DNA of 64,000 nt from Lactuca virosa (GCA_928212115.1 CAKMRJ010005634.1:263917185-263981184), one strand, 5' to 3'. Counted from the first letter of the stretch, positions 44,961 through 56,754 are shown. Numbers and translations: made by a program. Notes: generated from the sequence alone by a model not told the origin.

Positions 44961-47900
44961 ATGGCTGCTTCAAATCCTCAGCAAATAATTTCGATGCAAA
45001 TCGCAAATAGCGTGGGTGGCCCTACACGTGCCGCATTGCTAGTTGTTGAAGAATATGATCATTGGAAAGTTAGAATGGAAAGGTTTTTATTAGCCAAAGA
45101 GAAAGGTGAACAAATCTGGAGATCCGTCAAAGAAAGCCCTCATGTTCCTGTAAGAACAGTTGTAAGAGATGCAGCTGCTCAGCTCATGCGAGAGGATGTA
45201 GCTCGTCCAGCCCCTCTAACTGCTGATGATATTGAGAAGCTGCATGCTGATCAAGTTGCCTTCTCAGAAATGGTGTTTGGTGTTCCTCCATCACTCTTTG
45301 AGCATATCAAGCTATGCAAATCAGCCAAAGAAATTTGGGACACTTTTCAGGATCTGATTGAAGGTTCCGAAAATATGATGGACAAACGCCTCACCTCGGT
45401 TGTCAATGATTTTGACACCTTCACCACTACTCCAGGTGAATTTGTAGCCTCAGCCTCCAACCGATATCGGATCGTTGTCAACAACATGACTGCTCATGGG
45501 ATTGTTCGAACTCCTCTCGAGTACAATCTCAAGTTCATTAACAGCCTTGGTAAAGGATGGGGAAATGTAAAGTCCTGTCTTCGAAGCAATGGTTCCTTAA
45601 ACAAATTGTAACTCTATCAACTTTTTGATGAGCTTCAAGGACATGAATCAAACGTTTCTCAAACCATAAGGGAACTTTCCGGAGGACCACTTGCTCTAGT
45701 CAGTTCTTTTGAATCAACCATTCCGAACCCACCTACTCCGGAACCTTACAAACCCACTATTCCTTCCTTAACCTCTTTACCCACACACATCTATCCTGAC
45801 GATGATTCCGAAACCCTAGATTCCGAACTCCGTTTCCAACAAGAATTTGCCTTACTCTCAATGAAATACAAAGGACCTTTCAATCCTTCTTACAAGCCAT
45901 ACCAAAACAGATTCAGTGCTCCTCACCAATCCCATCCTCAACCATATTCCTCTCCGGAACCGAAACAGACCTCTGAAAATCCTCCTGCATACAAGCCCAA
46001 CCTCACTAAACCAAACTCCGCTCCGGAATCTTCTCAAAATTCCAAATCAGACAAACCAAAGATCTTGTGTCATAAATGTGGTCATGCAAACCATTTTGCC
46101 AACGATTGTCTAGCTGATGCTCCACAAAAACCAAAAGTCAAAGATTCAGCTTATTATGTCCGAAGAGCACAACAAATGGCTGAAAGTGAGAAGGCATTTG
46201 TTACTACCGTCTCAAGAGATGTCGAAGGATATTGGTCATCCGGAGATGATGATGATTTAGTAACTGGAAGAAACATGTGTTTGATGGCTAGACAAACGAT
46301 TGAATGTGACGAAGGCTATTGGTCTTTTGGGTCCGAAGATGAAGATGATGTTGCTGAACCTCACTACTGCTACATGGACACTAACGATCCACCAGGTCGA
46401 AGCATCGTTCAGCAGGTAAAATCCATGATCTCTGATAATAATTTTGATTTGACTTTATGTGAACCTTATCTGACCCAGATCCAAACATATATGAACACTA
46501 TCTATAAAGCCTATGAGTCTGCCATAGAAGCCAGTGAGAAGAAGGGCTGTGAACTAAGTCGTCTTAGATTACGTTTTGAGGATAAGAAATTGAAAATCGA
46601 GTCTCTAGAACATGAACTTGTAATGTCAAAAGATGAATGTATCATTTTGAAAGATAAATGTGAAATCACTTATTCTGAATGAAATATTTTGATTTCGGAT
46701 AACAAGCGTCTCAATGCTAAAATAGATGCTTTGCATAACTCTGTAGACATGCTTGAAGCTGACATTTGGATGTCTCATAATTTTCGTCATCCATGGTCCA
46801 AAGCTCCTAGTCTCGGAAGCGAGTTTCCGAAACCAATTGTTAGTCCTCTGAAGGAATTGCAAAATTTGACATTCATGGGAGAAGTTCCGAACATCAAACA
46901 TTCGGACACCCCTGTTTCTCCCTTGTCACCCCTTCCGGAGGCTAAAAGACCTCTTGAGTCCCTAATTCCTAAGTTCCAACCAATAGTTGTCAAGTGTCCT
47001 GATTCCACGCCTCTTCCGCCTCTGATAAACCTGGACCTGAATCGGACCACGAAATATCATTAAAGTCTTCCAAATTGTGTAGACTATGTTCCTAAAAGTA
47101 ATCACATAAACAAATGTGTGATTGAGGAAATTATTCCGGAAACAACCGAAGTCAATGACTCGGAATTTATATGGGCATCTTTAGATGATAAAGTAGAAGT
47201 CTCAAGCCATGTGTCCTCTGATTCATGTGAATCGGAATCCTTAGTTCTTTCAAAAACCAAATTGGTTCCCATTACTCCTGAGTTTACAAATCCATCCAAA
47301 GGACAAACTTCTAGATCCTATCCTCATCCTAAGAGAAAACCAATGTTGAATACAAAAGATGTTGTAGATCCCAAGGTAGAAGCTAGAAATGCTTACAAAA
47401 AGGAAGTTAAGACTAGACAAAATTTCAGGTTCCTTGCTAACTCTAAACCAAATTCATCCCGGAATCCTTGTGTCTCCACTCATAGTCAAAATTCTTTTGT
47501 TCCCACAAGGATCCTAAAAAGACCTTCCGAACCTCCTGTTCGTTCGAAACCTAAGGCAGTCCTTAACTCCAAATCTCCTCAAGCTCATGTTAATGTCAAT
47601 GTCAAAACCATTCGAAATACTTCACTGGCACCTCGAAATGTTTCATCTGTCTTTATTGCAAAATCTGATGGCACAATTTTTAAACCAAGAATTTCAAAAA
47701 ACAATGTGTCATCAAACAAATCCACAAGTACAAAAACCACTGTTTCAAAATCTTCAAACAAAAATCTTGTGTGGAAAATCAAAACATCTGTTAACAAAAC
47801 AACAATCCCGAAGGTAACAAAAATTGTCAATCCTTCGGATACAAAAGATCCGAAGAAGTCAGCTCCGGACCCACAAGTAGTTGAATATGACTACTGGATA

Positions 47901-47961
47901 AATGAAAAGACATTAGCATTCTGTCCTTTTCCAAAGAATTCCAATAATGCCACCCAGAAAC
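44961..47961 (+). pseudogene. gag: C Gag, long form
   Basis: ATG at 44961 begins about 1000 codons in one uninterrupted frame except for three stops: TAA 45609-45611, TGA 46680-46682, TAA 47061-47063. The N-terminal part (residues 25-210) is a copia Gag core: YDHWKVRMERFLLAKE, SAKEIWDTFQDLIEGSE, FINSLGKGWGNVK. A CCHC knuckle, CHKCGHANHFANDC, sits near residue 369. Then follow acidic repeats (EGYWSSGDDDD and EGYWSFGSEDE), a predicted coiled coil (about 520-600) and a Ser/Lys/Pro-rich low-complexity tail. Gags of this length are known from SIRE-type elements. The frame runs into the inverted arm at 47962, where the codons become meaningless; the protease that should follow is missing. Confidence 0.88.
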
Positions 47962-48314
47962 ACAAATTGAACATCTTCTTCTTCGGAATCGAGGTCCTCG
48001 TCCCTGAGTGTGAATTTAGAGGCTGGTGGCCATCTCCTACTTGGGCCTTCTCCCCCTCTTGCATCGGTGAACCTTGAAACCGGTGCAAGCGTCAAGTCTT
48101 CCTTGATATCATCAAGTTTGGAGAACACCTTCTGAAGACCTGTGGAGAGTTGAAGAGTAAGAGTATCATAGGCTTCGGAAGTGGGAGCTTGTGCGGAGAG
48201 ATGCTTGAATGTGCTGCTGAGGATGTCAATCATCTCATCAAACTTCCTGTTCGGAACATCAACAATGTTCCAAGTTGAGCGCAGGAGTTTGATGAGGACT
48301 TGTTGAATGATGAG
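47962..48314 (-). repeat. Left arm of 353-bp inverted repeat in C
   Basis: Reverse complement of 54267-54619 without length change; a few substitutions are visible. It encodes the part of the extra ORF around DEMIDILSSTFKHLSAQAPT. Confidence 0.9.
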
Positions 48315-50664
48315 GTTCATCTCATCCTTCTTCCGGATCTCCTTCTCCAGTCTTTGAATTTGTTTCTCATGACGAACATGAGTCTGCTTGATTAGATCGT
48401 TGGTGGCAGACACAAGATCATTATGAACATTGAGCATTGAGGAGATGGTGTTGAGATAGTTTTCAACAAGAACATCATACTTGGAGTCAAGTTGCTCAAC
48501 AGTGTGCTTCAGCCGGATGGAGATCAGCTGATCGAGTTGGGCTTCTCTCTCTGCCACTGATGGTCTGGACTGTTGGGAGAGAGACTGAAGAATAGCATCA
48601 AGTTTTGAATCAAGTCCGGAGACTTTTGATCCAACTTAGAATTCAGCTCTGTTACAGATGCTTCTACAGTTGACACTTTATTCATAGTGTCCGAAACATT
48701 GTTGCGGATCTCCAAAAGGGCAAACGGGTCAACATGGTCACCAAATGAGGATTCTGAATCAGAATCAGAGTGTTGCAGAGGAGGTTGGTGAGCGTCCGGA
48801 TTTGAGGATGGACCCGGTTTGGTAGCAGCATCATCTTCTTGAAGATTTAAGTTGGAGCCGTCGTCCGGAGTGGTAGTGGAGGAGGATCCGAAGTCAAAGG
48901 CAGACTTGGATACGTATGCTTTGGATTGATAGTGAATGGAGGTCATGAGATGAGCATCCGGAACGGTTGTTGCTTCTTCCTCCAGCATAACTTCTTCGGA
49001 GATTTCTTCTTCCGGATCAGTGTGGAAGATGCTTTGATGAATGGTGACAGGGGGTAGCTCCGTAGTGAGTTCATTGATGGCGTCATCATCAGTTGGAGGG
49101 ACAAAGGGCAAATTGCTTTGGATGGCCCTGTTCCTCATGGAGACGAGAGTGGACTCCACTTGAGCTCGAGAAAGATCCGGTCGTCTAGATGCGGCCCTGT
49201 TCACATAATCTTCCCACAAAGGATCATTAGAACCTGGTCGTCCTGTACGCCTTCCGGGTATCAGACCAGTTGTGGCATCGGAAGTTTGAGAGACTGCTCC
49301 TCCTTCCGGATGCTTAGGTTCCAGAACAACGGTTCCGGAGTGTGTGCGTGTGGAAGAGATAATAGGAATATCGAATTTGACACGTGGGTGTGTTCCATGG
49401 GGCTGCAAGGAGCTTTGTTCAACACCGGCATCACCCTTTTGGGAGGGTGAATGTGGATTATGTGGAGACTCCCCGTGAGTGAGTGCTTGTGATGATGAAA
49501 CATTGAGGGGTACCTCAGATGAGTGGGCAGAAGGGGTGTGCGGACGGCCAGAATCAGCCGGAATGTCATGGGTGCCTCCTGTTGAGAGGGGGAACTGACT
49601 TTGGATTTCTTTTTGGCCTTAGGCTTGGAAGGTGAAGCCTTTCGTTTGTCTTGTTGCTTAACTTTGGGTCCGGACTTAGCATGAATGGCCTCTTCCGGAG
49701 TAGGCTCAACTGAGACCGGGGCAGGTTGTGTTGGGTCGAACACAACCGTAGTCTCAATATGTTGTTTCAAATAGGGAGAATCGAAAGGAATGAGGGCCAA
49801 CATATTGTCTGGAAGACGTCTGACTAGACCAAAAGATGATTGGTCCGAAATTCTATAAGCCTTAACGAGTTTAAAAGATACACATACCTCCGGAGGAATG
49901 GTGCTGACCGGAATGGGTATGTTGAGTTCCTTGAAGATCTGTTCAATCATCAGAGACTAAAATCTAGGGCTCGAAATCTCGTTCGGCTTCCTTTTGATGG
50001 CGAATTTGCAGAAGTCTTGCCACAAGACTTCCGGAAGATCTACAGCGTTGTTGCTTCCGGAGTAGATGTTGAATACCACATTAAACCAATCTTTGCTCAA
50101 GGTGTCGGTACCGCCATGCTTGCCCGATAGCCCACGGATGATTAGATGCATAAGCATGGTCCAGAGGCCAGAAACAGCTGTCTTCTTGAAATCCTTTGCC
50201 CTATAATCATGCGAGTACCCAATAAATTTCAGAAACGTCTGAAACTCTTCAGTCGTTGGTTCAACAACAACAAAGCCAGTAGGATTTGGTGTAATTCCAA
50301 TCGCTTTAAGGAATGTCGATTTGTAGACAGGAATGGTGCGATCATCAATAATGGTGGTTAACAGAACATCATCTTCCAGTTTGATGCTAGTGAATGCACG
50401 ATGAAGATGAGAGAGTGGGAGTGGAGGATCATGGATTTTGGTAAGTGGAATGGAGAGAGGATGATGTGCAAGGAACTCAATCATTATTCTGATTGATTCA
50501 TTGTAGTCAAGAGGGTTTAACGAGAACAGTTGAGTTGTGTCCCTAAGAAAGGGTTCTTGATCTGCAGATGAGGATGATCCCTTGGATCCTTTAGATGATT
50601 TCTTCCTGGCGATGGATTTCTTGGGTTGTGGAGCAGATTGAGCTGGGTTCTTGGAAGACTCCAT
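47962..50664 (-). pseudogene. C extra ORF after pol, N-terminal two thirds
   Basis: Minus-strand ATG at 50664 (MESSKNPAQSAPQPKKS, then a KKSSKGSKGSSSS tract), a globular-looking region (FLAHHPLSIPLTKIHDPP, then GLWTMLMHLIIRGLSGKHGG), a stop at 49957-49959, basic and acidic disordered regions, and a coiled coil (SIRLKHTVEQLDSKYDVLVE to EKQIQRLEKEIRKKDEMN). Frame changes near 49560 and 48625. The second part continues on the opposite strand from 54267. Position after pol equals the so-called envelope-like ORF of SIRE elements, but I see no signal peptide or membrane segment, so the name would be positional only. Function unknown. Confidence 0.75.
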
Positions 50665-51661
50665 TGATGAACAAGGAAGGAAGCTTGAAGAACACGAAGA
50701 ACAATGAGGGTTGTTTGGAGGTTTGAGAGTTAAGAGAGCGTAAAGAGGTAAAAGTGAAAGCGAAGAGTATTTATAGGTAGGGAAATATGGGTCGGGTCGA
50801 AAAAGGTAAAGATGAGGGTCCGAGATCCATCGGGTCGCATTTAATGTTTGGGAGTGAGATTAGACGGGTGAGGTGAAAGGGCAAGGCAATTGGGCTAAAA
50901 GAGGAGAATGTAACCGTCAATTCGATTTCTAGTTTAGAGGGCGTGCAATCGTGTCATGCAAATCGAGGAAGATTGGATAAGGATCTTCCTAAAAAGTAAC
51001 GGTTGAGAAAAACCATTTCGCCTTATTATCTTTTGGTATTCCGGATGAATTGTTCCGGACAGTGCATGATCCGGAGGATAAAGGTTATGTTCCGGAACAA
51101 ATATGATAGAAAAGAGGTTCCAGAGCAAATTTTGAGAATTCAGGAGCATTTATGAAAATTCTGGAGCACTTTTGAAAATTCTGGAGCAAATTTAAAAATC
51201 CGGAGCAAGTTTTGAAATTCTGGAGCAACTTTGAAAATTCCGGAGCACATTTTAAAATTCCGGAGCAACTTTGAAAATTTCGGAGCAACTTTGAAATTCC
51301 GGAGCAACTTTGAAAATTACGGAGCACATTTTAAAATTTCAGAGCAAATTTGAAAATCCGGAGCACATTTTAAAATTTCGAAGCAACTTTGAAAACATCG
51401 CCTTTCCGGAGAGGATTTTCCGGAATTCCTTTATGAAGTGAGTTCCGAAATAGAGATTCAGATGATGGTTGATCATGAAAGTCGTGATGAAGGGAATGAA
51501 CTGTACAGCTTAAAGAACACAAAGGATAATTAGTAATAAAGACATGTAAAATGATCTTATGTATTTAGAGGAGAAATAGTTCCGAAGCAAAATATAATTG
51601 AATTCGGAGCATATTTTTCTTCCGAATACTTCTATCAAAGAGAACATGTCTCCTGAAAGAA
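50665..51661 (-). mobile_element. Spacer between RNase H and extra ORF in C
   Basis: About 1 kb without coding potential. It contains the 20-bp minisatellite at 51119-51391 and several TCCGGA words. Confidence 0.7.
51119..51391. repeat. 20-bp minisatellite, about 14 copies
   Basis: Unit close to TTCCGGAGCAACTTTGAAAA, with alternating AACTTTG and ACATTTTA variants. Counted by the GGAGCA core there are about 14 copies at 19-21-bp spacing. Confidence 0.92.
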
Positions 51662-52779
51662 TTAAGGATCAGGCATCATCATACCCATTTTGTTCTGAAA
51701 ACCATTAAATTTGGTTTCGTCTAATGCCTTAGTAAAGACATCAGCAATTTCATCGTCAGATGGAACAAAAATAAGTTCGATGTTGCCATTTAGAACATGA
51801 TCTTTAATAAAATGGTACCGGATGTCAATGTGCTTTGTCATGGAGTGCTGAATTGGATTGTGAGAGATTGCAATGGCACTTTGAGAGTCACAGTAGATAG
51901 GAATGCGTTGAAATTGGTAACCATAATCCAAGAGTTGAGATTTCATCCAAAGAACTTGAGAGGTACAGCTGGCAGCAGCAATGTATTCAGCTTCAGCTGT
52001 GGAGAGAGCAATGCAGTTCTGTTTCTTGGATGACCAGCTGACTAATCGACCACCTAGGAATTGACATCCTCCTGATGTACTTTTCCTATCGAGTTGAAGA
52101 CCACCATAGTTTGAATCAGAGTAAGCTTACAGAAGGAAACTTTCATTTGCTGGATACCAGATTCTGAGGCTCTTTGTACCTTTGAGGTATCAGAATATTT
52201 GTTTTACAGCCAAAAGATGAGACATCTTCGGATTGACTTGGAATCTGGCACATAAACATGTTGAGAACATAATGTCCGGGCGACTTGCAGTGAGGTAGAG
52301 TAAGGATCCAATCATTCCACGATACTTCTTTTCATCAACGGAAACACCCGAAGGGTCGACAAAGATTTTGTGACCGAAGCCCATAGGTACCTTGGCGGAG
52401 GCACAGGTGTCCATTGAGTATTTCTTGAGTAGTTCAGAAATATACTTCTCTTGGTGAATGAAAATACCTTTGTTAGTCTATTTGACTTGAAGGCCAAAAA
52501 AGAAGCTTAATTCTCGATTCATGCTCATTTGGAATCCACTGACCATAAGTTTGGCAAAATCAGCAACCATAGATGAATCCGTAGATCCAAAAATGATGTC
52601 GTCCACATATGCAATCGAGTTTGTACATCAACATTCAGATTGCCTATTACTTGGTTCGGAGGATGATCCTTTGTCCAAACATGCAATCGAGGGAGTTCTT
52701 GTGCAGCCGAAGATCCTACATCAACAGTGGAATTGATTTGTTCCCCCTGAATTATTTGAATATTGGGATGATGCTCCCC
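51662..52779 (-). pseudogene. pol: C RT remnant and RNase H
   Basis: Minus strand. The RT N-terminal two thirds are missing: after a short acidic linker the sequence jumps, near 52620-52630, to IAYVDDIIFGSTD, the active-site box. RNase H follows: MNRELSFFFGLQVK, a stop near 52478, SMDTCASAKVPMGFG, GSLLYLTASRPDIMFSTCL, a stop at 52190-52192, another near 52127, GGCQFLGGRLVSWSSKKQN, AEAEYIAAASCTSQ, CDSQSAIAISHNP and DIRYHFIKDHV, ending at 51662. These phrases are those of SIRE/Maximus copia elements. The deletion removes the RT fingers and most of the palm, so no activity is possible. Confidence 0.85.
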
Positions 52780-54266
52780 CTAAACTTCTGAACCGGAGAG
52801 GTTGACATCATCATAAGAAGGGAACTCAAAGAAAATTTCGTTTTCATCAATGTTGAGAGGATTAGAGTCATCGAAATTGACAGCTGCATCTTGGAAGCCA
52901 TCCACATTTGATTCAAGAGAGGGATTTGCGTTATTCTCTCCCTCAACCTGAGAAGGTTGAAACGGTTCGGAATCAAATGGAGGTAGGCTCGGAAGTGGAC
53001 CGGAGAGGTTATGAGAAACTGGGGCTTCCGGAGGAGGAATTGGAATTAGAGAAGGTCTTGATCGAGATTCGGAATCAAGAGCGGTTTCGGAAGGGCCAAA
53101 GAGGGTTTCAAAATCAACCTCAAGAATGGTTTGAGGGTTCATACATCCTGGTGGAGGAGCATCAGACTCCATGATGTGAGTTGTGACGTTAGTGGGACCA
53201 GAATTTCGAACATAGTTGTCATCAAAGGTGATATCAAAACTTTCTTCCAGAACACGATTTCTTCGGTTGAGAACTCTGTAAGCCTTTGATTTGGAGGAGT
53301 ACCCAAGAAAGATGGCTTCATCAACTTTGGGTTGGAACTTTGTAAGCTGATCACGGTTGTTTTTGATGAAGCATCTACATCCGAAGACATGTAAGAACGA
53401 GATTGTTGGCTTTCGACCATTCATTGCTTCGTATGGTGTCATGTTGAGACGTCGATTGATGATACTTCGATTTTGAGTGAAGCAAGCAGTGGACACAACT
53501 TCAGCCCAAAGATAGAGTGGTAAGTTTGCATAGTTCAGCATTGATCGAGCGGCTTCAACAAGTGTTCTATTGCGTCTTTCAACTACACCGTTTTGTTGTG
53601 GAGTGTAGGGAGCTGAGAAGTTGTGATCGATTCCTTTGTCTGTGAGAAATTTCTCAATGGTGGAATTCACAAATTCCGAACCATTATCACTTCGGATTCT
53701 TCTGACTGGGAGTTTGATAAGAACTTCTATTCCTTTGATAAAATTGATGAGCTCTGAGGCTGTTTCGGATTTCAGCCTTAGGAAGAAAACCCAGGTGAAC
53801 CTTGTAAAATCATCAACAATCACAAGAATGTATTTCTTATGATGAAGACTTTCTACAGTGGATGGTCCACAAAGGTCAATGTGTAGAAGTTCCAATGGTT
53901 CTGAGATGGACTTTTCTATGATAACAGGATGACCCTTCTTAGATTGCTTACCACATTCACACGCAGCACATAAATGATCATTTTCGAACTTGAGAAGAGG
54001 TAAACCTCTTACCATTTCGCCAGATACAAGATCATTCATGTAATGAAGGTTCATATGAGCGAGCCTTCGGTGCCATAACCAACTGACGTCAGGAACAGCT
54101 TTGGAGAGAAGGCATAGTTGCGGTTTGCCAATAATCATGTTGATATCAAGCGGGTACATGTTCTTGTTGCGAAGTGACTTTATCAAACATTCTTTTCGGT
54201 CTTCAGTCATCACATAGTTATACTTTTTGCAAAATTCCACACGTCGACTTGAGTCAGTGAGCTGAG
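52780..54266 (-). pseudogene. pol: C integrase, largely intact frame
   Basis: An open frame of nearly 490 codons on the minus strand, readable upstream to about 54263, which begins inside the protease-integrase linker (TDSSRRVEFCKKYNYVM). Zinc module WHRRLAHMNLHYMND and CAACECGKQSKKGH; catalytic residues in LLHIDLCGPS, RSDNGSEFVN and NGVVERRNRTLVEAARSM; C-terminal VFGCRCFIKNN and FLGYSSKSKAYRV blocks, then a proline- and acid-rich linker ending at a stop at 52780. It looks complete, including the DDE triad, but lacks the protease upstream and points against the element's promoter. Confidence 0.88.
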
Positions 54267-54619
54267 CTCATCATTCAACAAGTCCTCATCAAACTCCTGC
54301 GCTCAACTTGGAACATTGTTGATGTTCCGAACAAGAAGTTTGATGAGATGATTGACATCCTCAACAGAACATTCAAGCATGTCTCCGCACTAGCTCCCAC
54401 TTCCGAAGCCTATGATACTCTTACTCTTCAACTCTCCACAGGTCTTCAGAAGGTGTTCTCCAAACTTGATGATATCAAGGAAGACTTGATGCTTGCACCG
54501 GTTTCAAGGTTCACCGATGCAAGAGGGGGAGAAGGCCCAAGTAGGAGATGGCCACCAGCCTCTAAATTTACACTCAGGGATGAGGACCTCGATTCCGAAG
54601 AAGAAGATGTTCAATTTGT
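54267..54619 (+). repeat. Right arm of 353-bp inverted repeat in C
   Basis: Reverse complement of 47962-48314. It is in the normal orientation of the element and in frame with the rest of the extra ORF downstream. Confidence 0.9.
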
Positions 54620-56043
54620 CTCCGGAATCCTGGGAATCACTGAAGGGAGCGAAGGCGATGAAGATTATGAAGTCTATATTTCAGATGAAGCTCCCAAAGG
54701 AGTTCTTGGTCTTCAAGCTCCAAAGCTGACTGCTCCGAAGGTGTTAACAGAGGAACAAAAGAGGATTTGGTCTGCAGTCTCCTGGCCATCCTCTCTTCCG
54801 GATGCCTTTGAAATGGCCGTCAAAGTGGCTAAGGCAAAATCATTCCTTACTGCTCAAGCCTTCCGAGCCACTCCCTATGTGCTGTCTCCCACTCCCATTC
54901 CGGAACCAAAAATAGTCCCAATTGATCAAGGCTCTCCTCTCCGGACTCCAGATGAAATTCCGGAAGAACCGCTTCTAACTCCCACTCCGGAATTCATCAT
55001 CGATGAAAATATGAAGTTGGTCAGTGATGTACTTCAGAAAGACAAAGGGAAGAAACCGACGACTTCCGAACATCAAGCCTTCCACTCCGGACCTCCTCTC
55101 AAACAAAAATATGGATGGTCTGAGGAGGAAATTCACAAGGCATTGGAGGACAGCATCCAGATTCAAGCTTTAAAAGACCATCCCGATCCGATGCGTGACA
55201 TCTCTCCTCTATGTCGAGAAGGCATCCTTGAAGCCAAGGAAATCATCCCAACCCTTTACTACGACCTTCCCTCAAATGACTCTGATTAACTGGATCTTCC
55301 TCTCTCTCCCTTTAGCAAATTCTGCACGAAGTTTGCTCCGCTCCACCCAACCGACAATCTGGAAGTGATCATCCGGACAGAGCGTGAGAGGCTCAAAACC
55401 TTTTATGCTAAAAATGCTCAACCCTTCAAGGAAGTATGGACAAGGAAGAGGATCACCAAAGTTCATGGCTTCGGAAGAAAAATCTTGGTAAAGTTTGAGC
55501 TGAACTGTCCTCTGTTCCATTTCCATCTCCTCCGGAACAAGCCAACTCCCTGGACTGTTACTGATGCGGATTTTCCTTCAATGAATCCGAACGATATCCT
55601 TACCCTAGCTGCTTAATTCAGAGAAAATCAGAAGGATGACATCGATATGGGTGCCTACCACGCAACTCTCAACTTTCTAAAAGACTATGTTGCTGAGTTA
55701 TGCCGCTGTGATTACGAACTTGCTCACCTCTACGGAACCGAACAATTCGTTGCAAAGATCGACTTTGTTCTTCCGGAAGCTGAAGTTCTTGCAGATGGTC
55801 CGATCGAAGAACCGGTTCTAGGGTTTGTCTACACCACCAGATGAACAAACAAGAAGGACTTCTTCCGAGTCCTTGACAAACACCTGGTTCCTACCAAAGC
55901 TCTGTAGAAGTTCATATCCCGGGCGTCCAAGTCTGATGCTCCGGAACAGGTTAAGGCAAACTTTGTAAGTCAACTGACTTGGTATATTGCGGTGCGTGAA
56001 TGGTTGTTCCGAGCATACACCTTCATCAAGGAAGAAATGAACT
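54267..56043 (+). pseudogene. C extra ORF, C-terminal part
   Basis: Plus strand. The frame contains MIDILNRTFKHVSALAPTSE (54348), the acidic DEDLDSEEEDVQFVSG, a proline/threonine-rich TPIPEPKIVPIDQG region and a coiled stretch, with a stop at about 55287-55289. Further open blocks (IIRTERERLKTFYAKNAQPF; MGAYHATLNFLKDYVAELCR) are separated by more stops up to about 56043. No known domain. Together with the inverted part the ORF would be well over 1200 codons, long for an envelope-like ORF. No hydrophobic membrane span seen. Confidence 0.7.
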
Positions 56044-56069
56044 AAGCTTGATGGATTGCTAAGTTCACT

Positions 56070-56080
56070 TAGGGGGAGAT
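56070..56080 (+). promoter_or_regulatory. C polypurine tract
   Basis: TTAGGGGGAGAT directly precedes the 3' LTR. Confidence 0.88.
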
Positions 56081-56754
56081 TGTTGGAACCTGAAAGTGAA
56101 CCTCTAGCAATCCTAAGTACATATTCCGAAGTATGTTGGTTCCGAAGGAAGATGTGATCCGGATCCTGTCCGGAGCTGGAGAAAAGAAGAGTGAAGTATT
56201 TTGAAAAGGAACATATTCCGGAGCTGATCCTGAAGTCCGGAATGTATGCTGATCCGGATCAAACCTTCATCTCCGGAACATTACTTGTCCGGAATGAAGT
56301 CCTTATGTCTTTAGTGCATTATTACTTTTGTCTTGTATGTGATGTAACGTTTCATAGGACTTAGTCTAAAGTCGCTTTAGGACAATCAGAATGTCAGACT
56401 TATGTCTTTTGTCCGGTCTTATGTAAACATCTGGGATAATTCATTGTAACATTCTCTCCTTTAAATAGGAGCTTTCAATACAAGTCAACTACAGATCTTT
56501 CACTCACTTTTGGCATTTACTCTTATCATATTAAAAACATTCTTCTTGTTCTTCATTTATTGACTTTACTTTGATCATTATCTACTTGTTCTCAATTAAT
56601 GTCTTGATCATTTGTTGAACTGATTATCTAAGACTTGACTGGTCTTTCCAGTCTCGACTTGAACATCCATTATCGAGCAGACATTGATCTTAAGAATTCA
56701 CTCAAGGTTTGAATTCTCAAAAGCTTGTCCCTGCGCATAGATCTTGTTGTCACA
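56081..56754 (+). mobile_element. C 3' LTR (674 bp)
   Basis: TGTTGGAACCTG to TTGTCACA, same length as the 5' LTR. It contains seven TCCGGA words (56158, 56169, 56217, 56236, 56253, 56272, 56288). Followed by the duplicated ATCAC. Confidence 0.94.

Larger units (their letters stand above)
47962..54266 (-). mobile_element. Inverted segment of element C
   Basis: Everything here that codes for C proteins (integrase, RT, RNase H, first part of the extra ORF) is on the minus strand, opposite to the LTRs, gag and the end of the extra ORF. The segment begins with a 353-bp block (47962-48314) that is the reverse complement of 54267-54619. At 54266/54267 the start of the integrase region is fused to the middle of the extra ORF. 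Confidence 0.9.
44139..56754 (+). mobile_element. SIRE-like copia element C with internal inversion
   Basis: Plus-strand LTR element, 12.6 kb, inserted at the integrase-RT junction of B with duplication ATCAC (44134-44138 and 56755-56759). Both LTRs are 674 bp. PBS, long gag, integrase, RT/RNase H pieces, a long extra ORF and a PPT are present. The block 47962-54266 is reversed relative to the ends. RNase H phrases such as LTASRPDIMF and the large gag with an ORF after pol point to the SIRE/Maximus lineage. Defective: no protease, RT core deleted. Confidence 0.92.
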
